Shown one piece after another: positions 12,833 through 13,904 of a stretch of 13,904 bases of DNA. Each line of letters starts with the position of its first letter. Position 1 is the stretch's first letter. Source of the stretch: CAZOEL01 sp964578835 (GTDB taxonomy: Bacteria; Desulfobacterota; Syntrophobacteria; Syntrophobacterales; Syntrophobacteraceae). The notes beneath the pieces are model-generated. The model saw only the letters and a program-made list of their open reading frames with translations, was not told the DNA's origin and did not search any database. Made by a program: the position numbers and the translations under genes. Location: the NCBI GenBank assembly GCA_964578835.1, contig CAZOEL010000119.1, forward strand, positions 1 through 13,904, given 5' to 3'.

Positions 12833-13904
12833 ATGAAGGCAATGGAAAGCGAAGCGACTGATATTGCCAGGGCATTGGGCCTTGATGGAGCTTCGGGCAA
12901 CGGAAAACGTTTAAAGCGATGGCTTCTTGCAGCACTTCTGCTTGCGGGAACAGCGGGCATGGCTTTTGTCTTTCGGAGCTGCTCCGATTCGTCTTCAGCC
13001 CTGCACTACAAGACCCAGGAAGTGAAACTTGGTGATCTCACGGTCATCGTCACGGCCACGGGGACCCTTGAAGCAACCAATCAGGTGGATGTGAGCAGCG
13101 AGCTTTCGGGCATCATCAAGACCATCGATGTCGATTACAACAGCAAAGTGAAAGTCGGGCAGATCCTGGCAAAGCTGGACACCTCCAAGCTCGACGCCCA
13201 GGTGACGCAATCCAAGGCCACTCTGGAGTCGGCCAAGGCGAAGGTCTTGCAGGCCCAGGCAACGGTCAAGGAAACGCGGAGCAAACTTGCGCAACTAAAA
13301 CGAGTCAAGGAGCTGAGCAACGGCAAGATGCCCTCTCAAACGGAAATCGATGCGGCAGAAGCCGCTCTGGACCGAGCGCTGGCTGATGTCGCCAGCGCCA
13401 AGGCTGCGGTTTCCCAGTGCCAGGCCACCCTGGAGGCCAATGAGACAGATCTCGCCAAGGCGGCCATCCGCTCACCCATCAGCGGCATCGTCCTCAAACG
13501 GAAGATGGAGCCTGGCCAGACGGTGGCCGCAACTCTCGACCCACCCGTGTTGTTCACCCTGGCCGAGGATTTGAAGAAGATGAAGCTCATCGTGAATGTG
13601 GATGAGGCCGATGTGGGCCGGATCCAGGAAGGCCAGGATGCCACCTTCAGTGTGGCGGCCTACCCGGACCGAACCTTCGATGCCCGCATCGTCCAGGCCC
13701 GCTTCGGTTCAACAACGACCTCGGGGGTGGTGACCTATGAAACCGTGCTGCAGGTCGACAACTCGGATTTGTCTCTGCGACCGGGCATGACCGCAACTGC
13801 GGACATTGTCATTGAGAGAATCGAAAACGCTCTCCTGATACCCAATGGGGCGCTGCGCTTCACTCCTCCCGTCCAGCAGGAGAGAAAGCCCTCCGGCGGT
13901 CTTG
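12833..13904 (+). CDS. MacA-like periplasmic adaptor (HlyD family), 3' truncated by window
   Basis: 357 codons are visible with no stop before the edge. A short cytoplasmic N-terminus (IARALGLDGASGNGKRLKRW) leads to one membrane helix at about 30-47. Then come VKLGDLTVIVTATGTLEATN (65-84), a first half-lipoyl segment (VDVSSELSGIIKTIDVDYNS, VGQILAKLDTS), an alpha-hairpin coiled coil at about 122-215 rich in A, K, E and Q, the second lipoyl half RSPISGIVLKRKMEPGQTV, and beta-barrel sequence including VDEADVGRIQEGQ and LRPGMTATADIVI. That order is the MacA/HlyD adaptor pattern. GGAGGAATAG directly precedes the ATG, which abuts the upstream stop. MacA types pair with a MacB ABC transporter, expected next but outside the window. 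Confidence 0.93.
   Translation, partial: MKAMESEATDIARALGLDGASGNGKRLKRWLLAALLLAGTAGMAFVFRSCSDSSSALHYKTQEVKLGDLTVIVTATGTLEATNQVDVSSELSGIIKTIDVDYNSKVKVGQILAKLDTSKLDAQVTQSKATLESAKAKVLQAQATVKETRSKLAQLKRVKELSNGKMPSQTEIDAAEAALDRALADVASAKAAVSQCQATLEANETDLAKAAIRSPISGIVLKRKMEPGQTVAATLDPPVLFTLAEDLKKMKLIVNVDEADVGRIQEGQDATFSVAAYPDRTFDARIVQARFGSTTTSGVVTYETVLQVDNSDLSLRPGMTATADIVIERIENALLIPNGALRFTPPVQQERKPSGGL

Overview
The window is about 13.9 kb of gene-dense bacterial chromosome of moderate GC content. It suggests a Gram-negative organism: there are two lipoproteins with lipobox-type leaders, a NodT/TolC-class outer-membrane factor and a MacA-type periplasmic adaptor. The mix of an ETFB-lysine-methyltransferase homologue, the agmatine-to-putrescine pair, dispersed palindromic repeats and a K/E/P-rich protein with a small conserved C-terminal domain would fit a deltaproteobacterial (Desulfobacterota-like) lineage. 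That placement is an inference from family resemblance only.

Left part (1-4335): on the + strand lie a small DUF2892-like membrane protein and a tandem universal stress protein. They converge on a minus-strand cluster, read from right to left: a 62-aa two-helix membrane protein, an ETFB-type lysine methyltransferase, a glycine-zipper lipoprotein and a calcineurin-like phosphoesterase. A strong GC hairpin separates the last two.

Middle (4733-6639): a clean two-gene operon with an ATGA overlap encodes agmatine deiminase and N-carbamoylputrescine amidase. Together they convert agmatine to putrescine. After it, the gap to a convergent gene holds a 195-bp imperfect palindrome built from two head-to-head copies of a hairpin-rich unit (6806-7000), flanked by a second, unrelated GC-rich inverted repeat.

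Right-centre (7112-10399, minus strand): a lysine-headed, Glu/Pro/Ala-rich protein with a compact C-terminal domain; a phosphatidylserine-decarboxylase-like enzyme with an apparent Sec signal peptide, whose C-terminal tail seems to continue in other frames past its stop; a 250-bp non-coding stretch rich in hairpins, part of which resembles the 5' end of a group II intron; and a HicB-like antitoxin with no visible HicA and an aberrant C-terminus.

Right (10614-13904, + strand): a near-consensus sigma-70 promoter with a perfect 7-2-7 palindrome inside its spacer drives a TetR/CecR-like repressor, a NodT-family outer-membrane lipoprotein and a MacA-like adaptor that runs off the window. The three genes are translationally packed (8-nt overlap, then zero spacing), so this looks like a self-regulated tripartite efflux operon. 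An ABC-type inner-membrane partner is expected just beyond the edge.

No complete new defence or mobile system is evident. The best candidates for new biology are the composite palindrome, the structured element between hicB and the decarboxylase-like gene, the exported decarboxylase-like enzyme itself, and the nested dyads in front of hicB.
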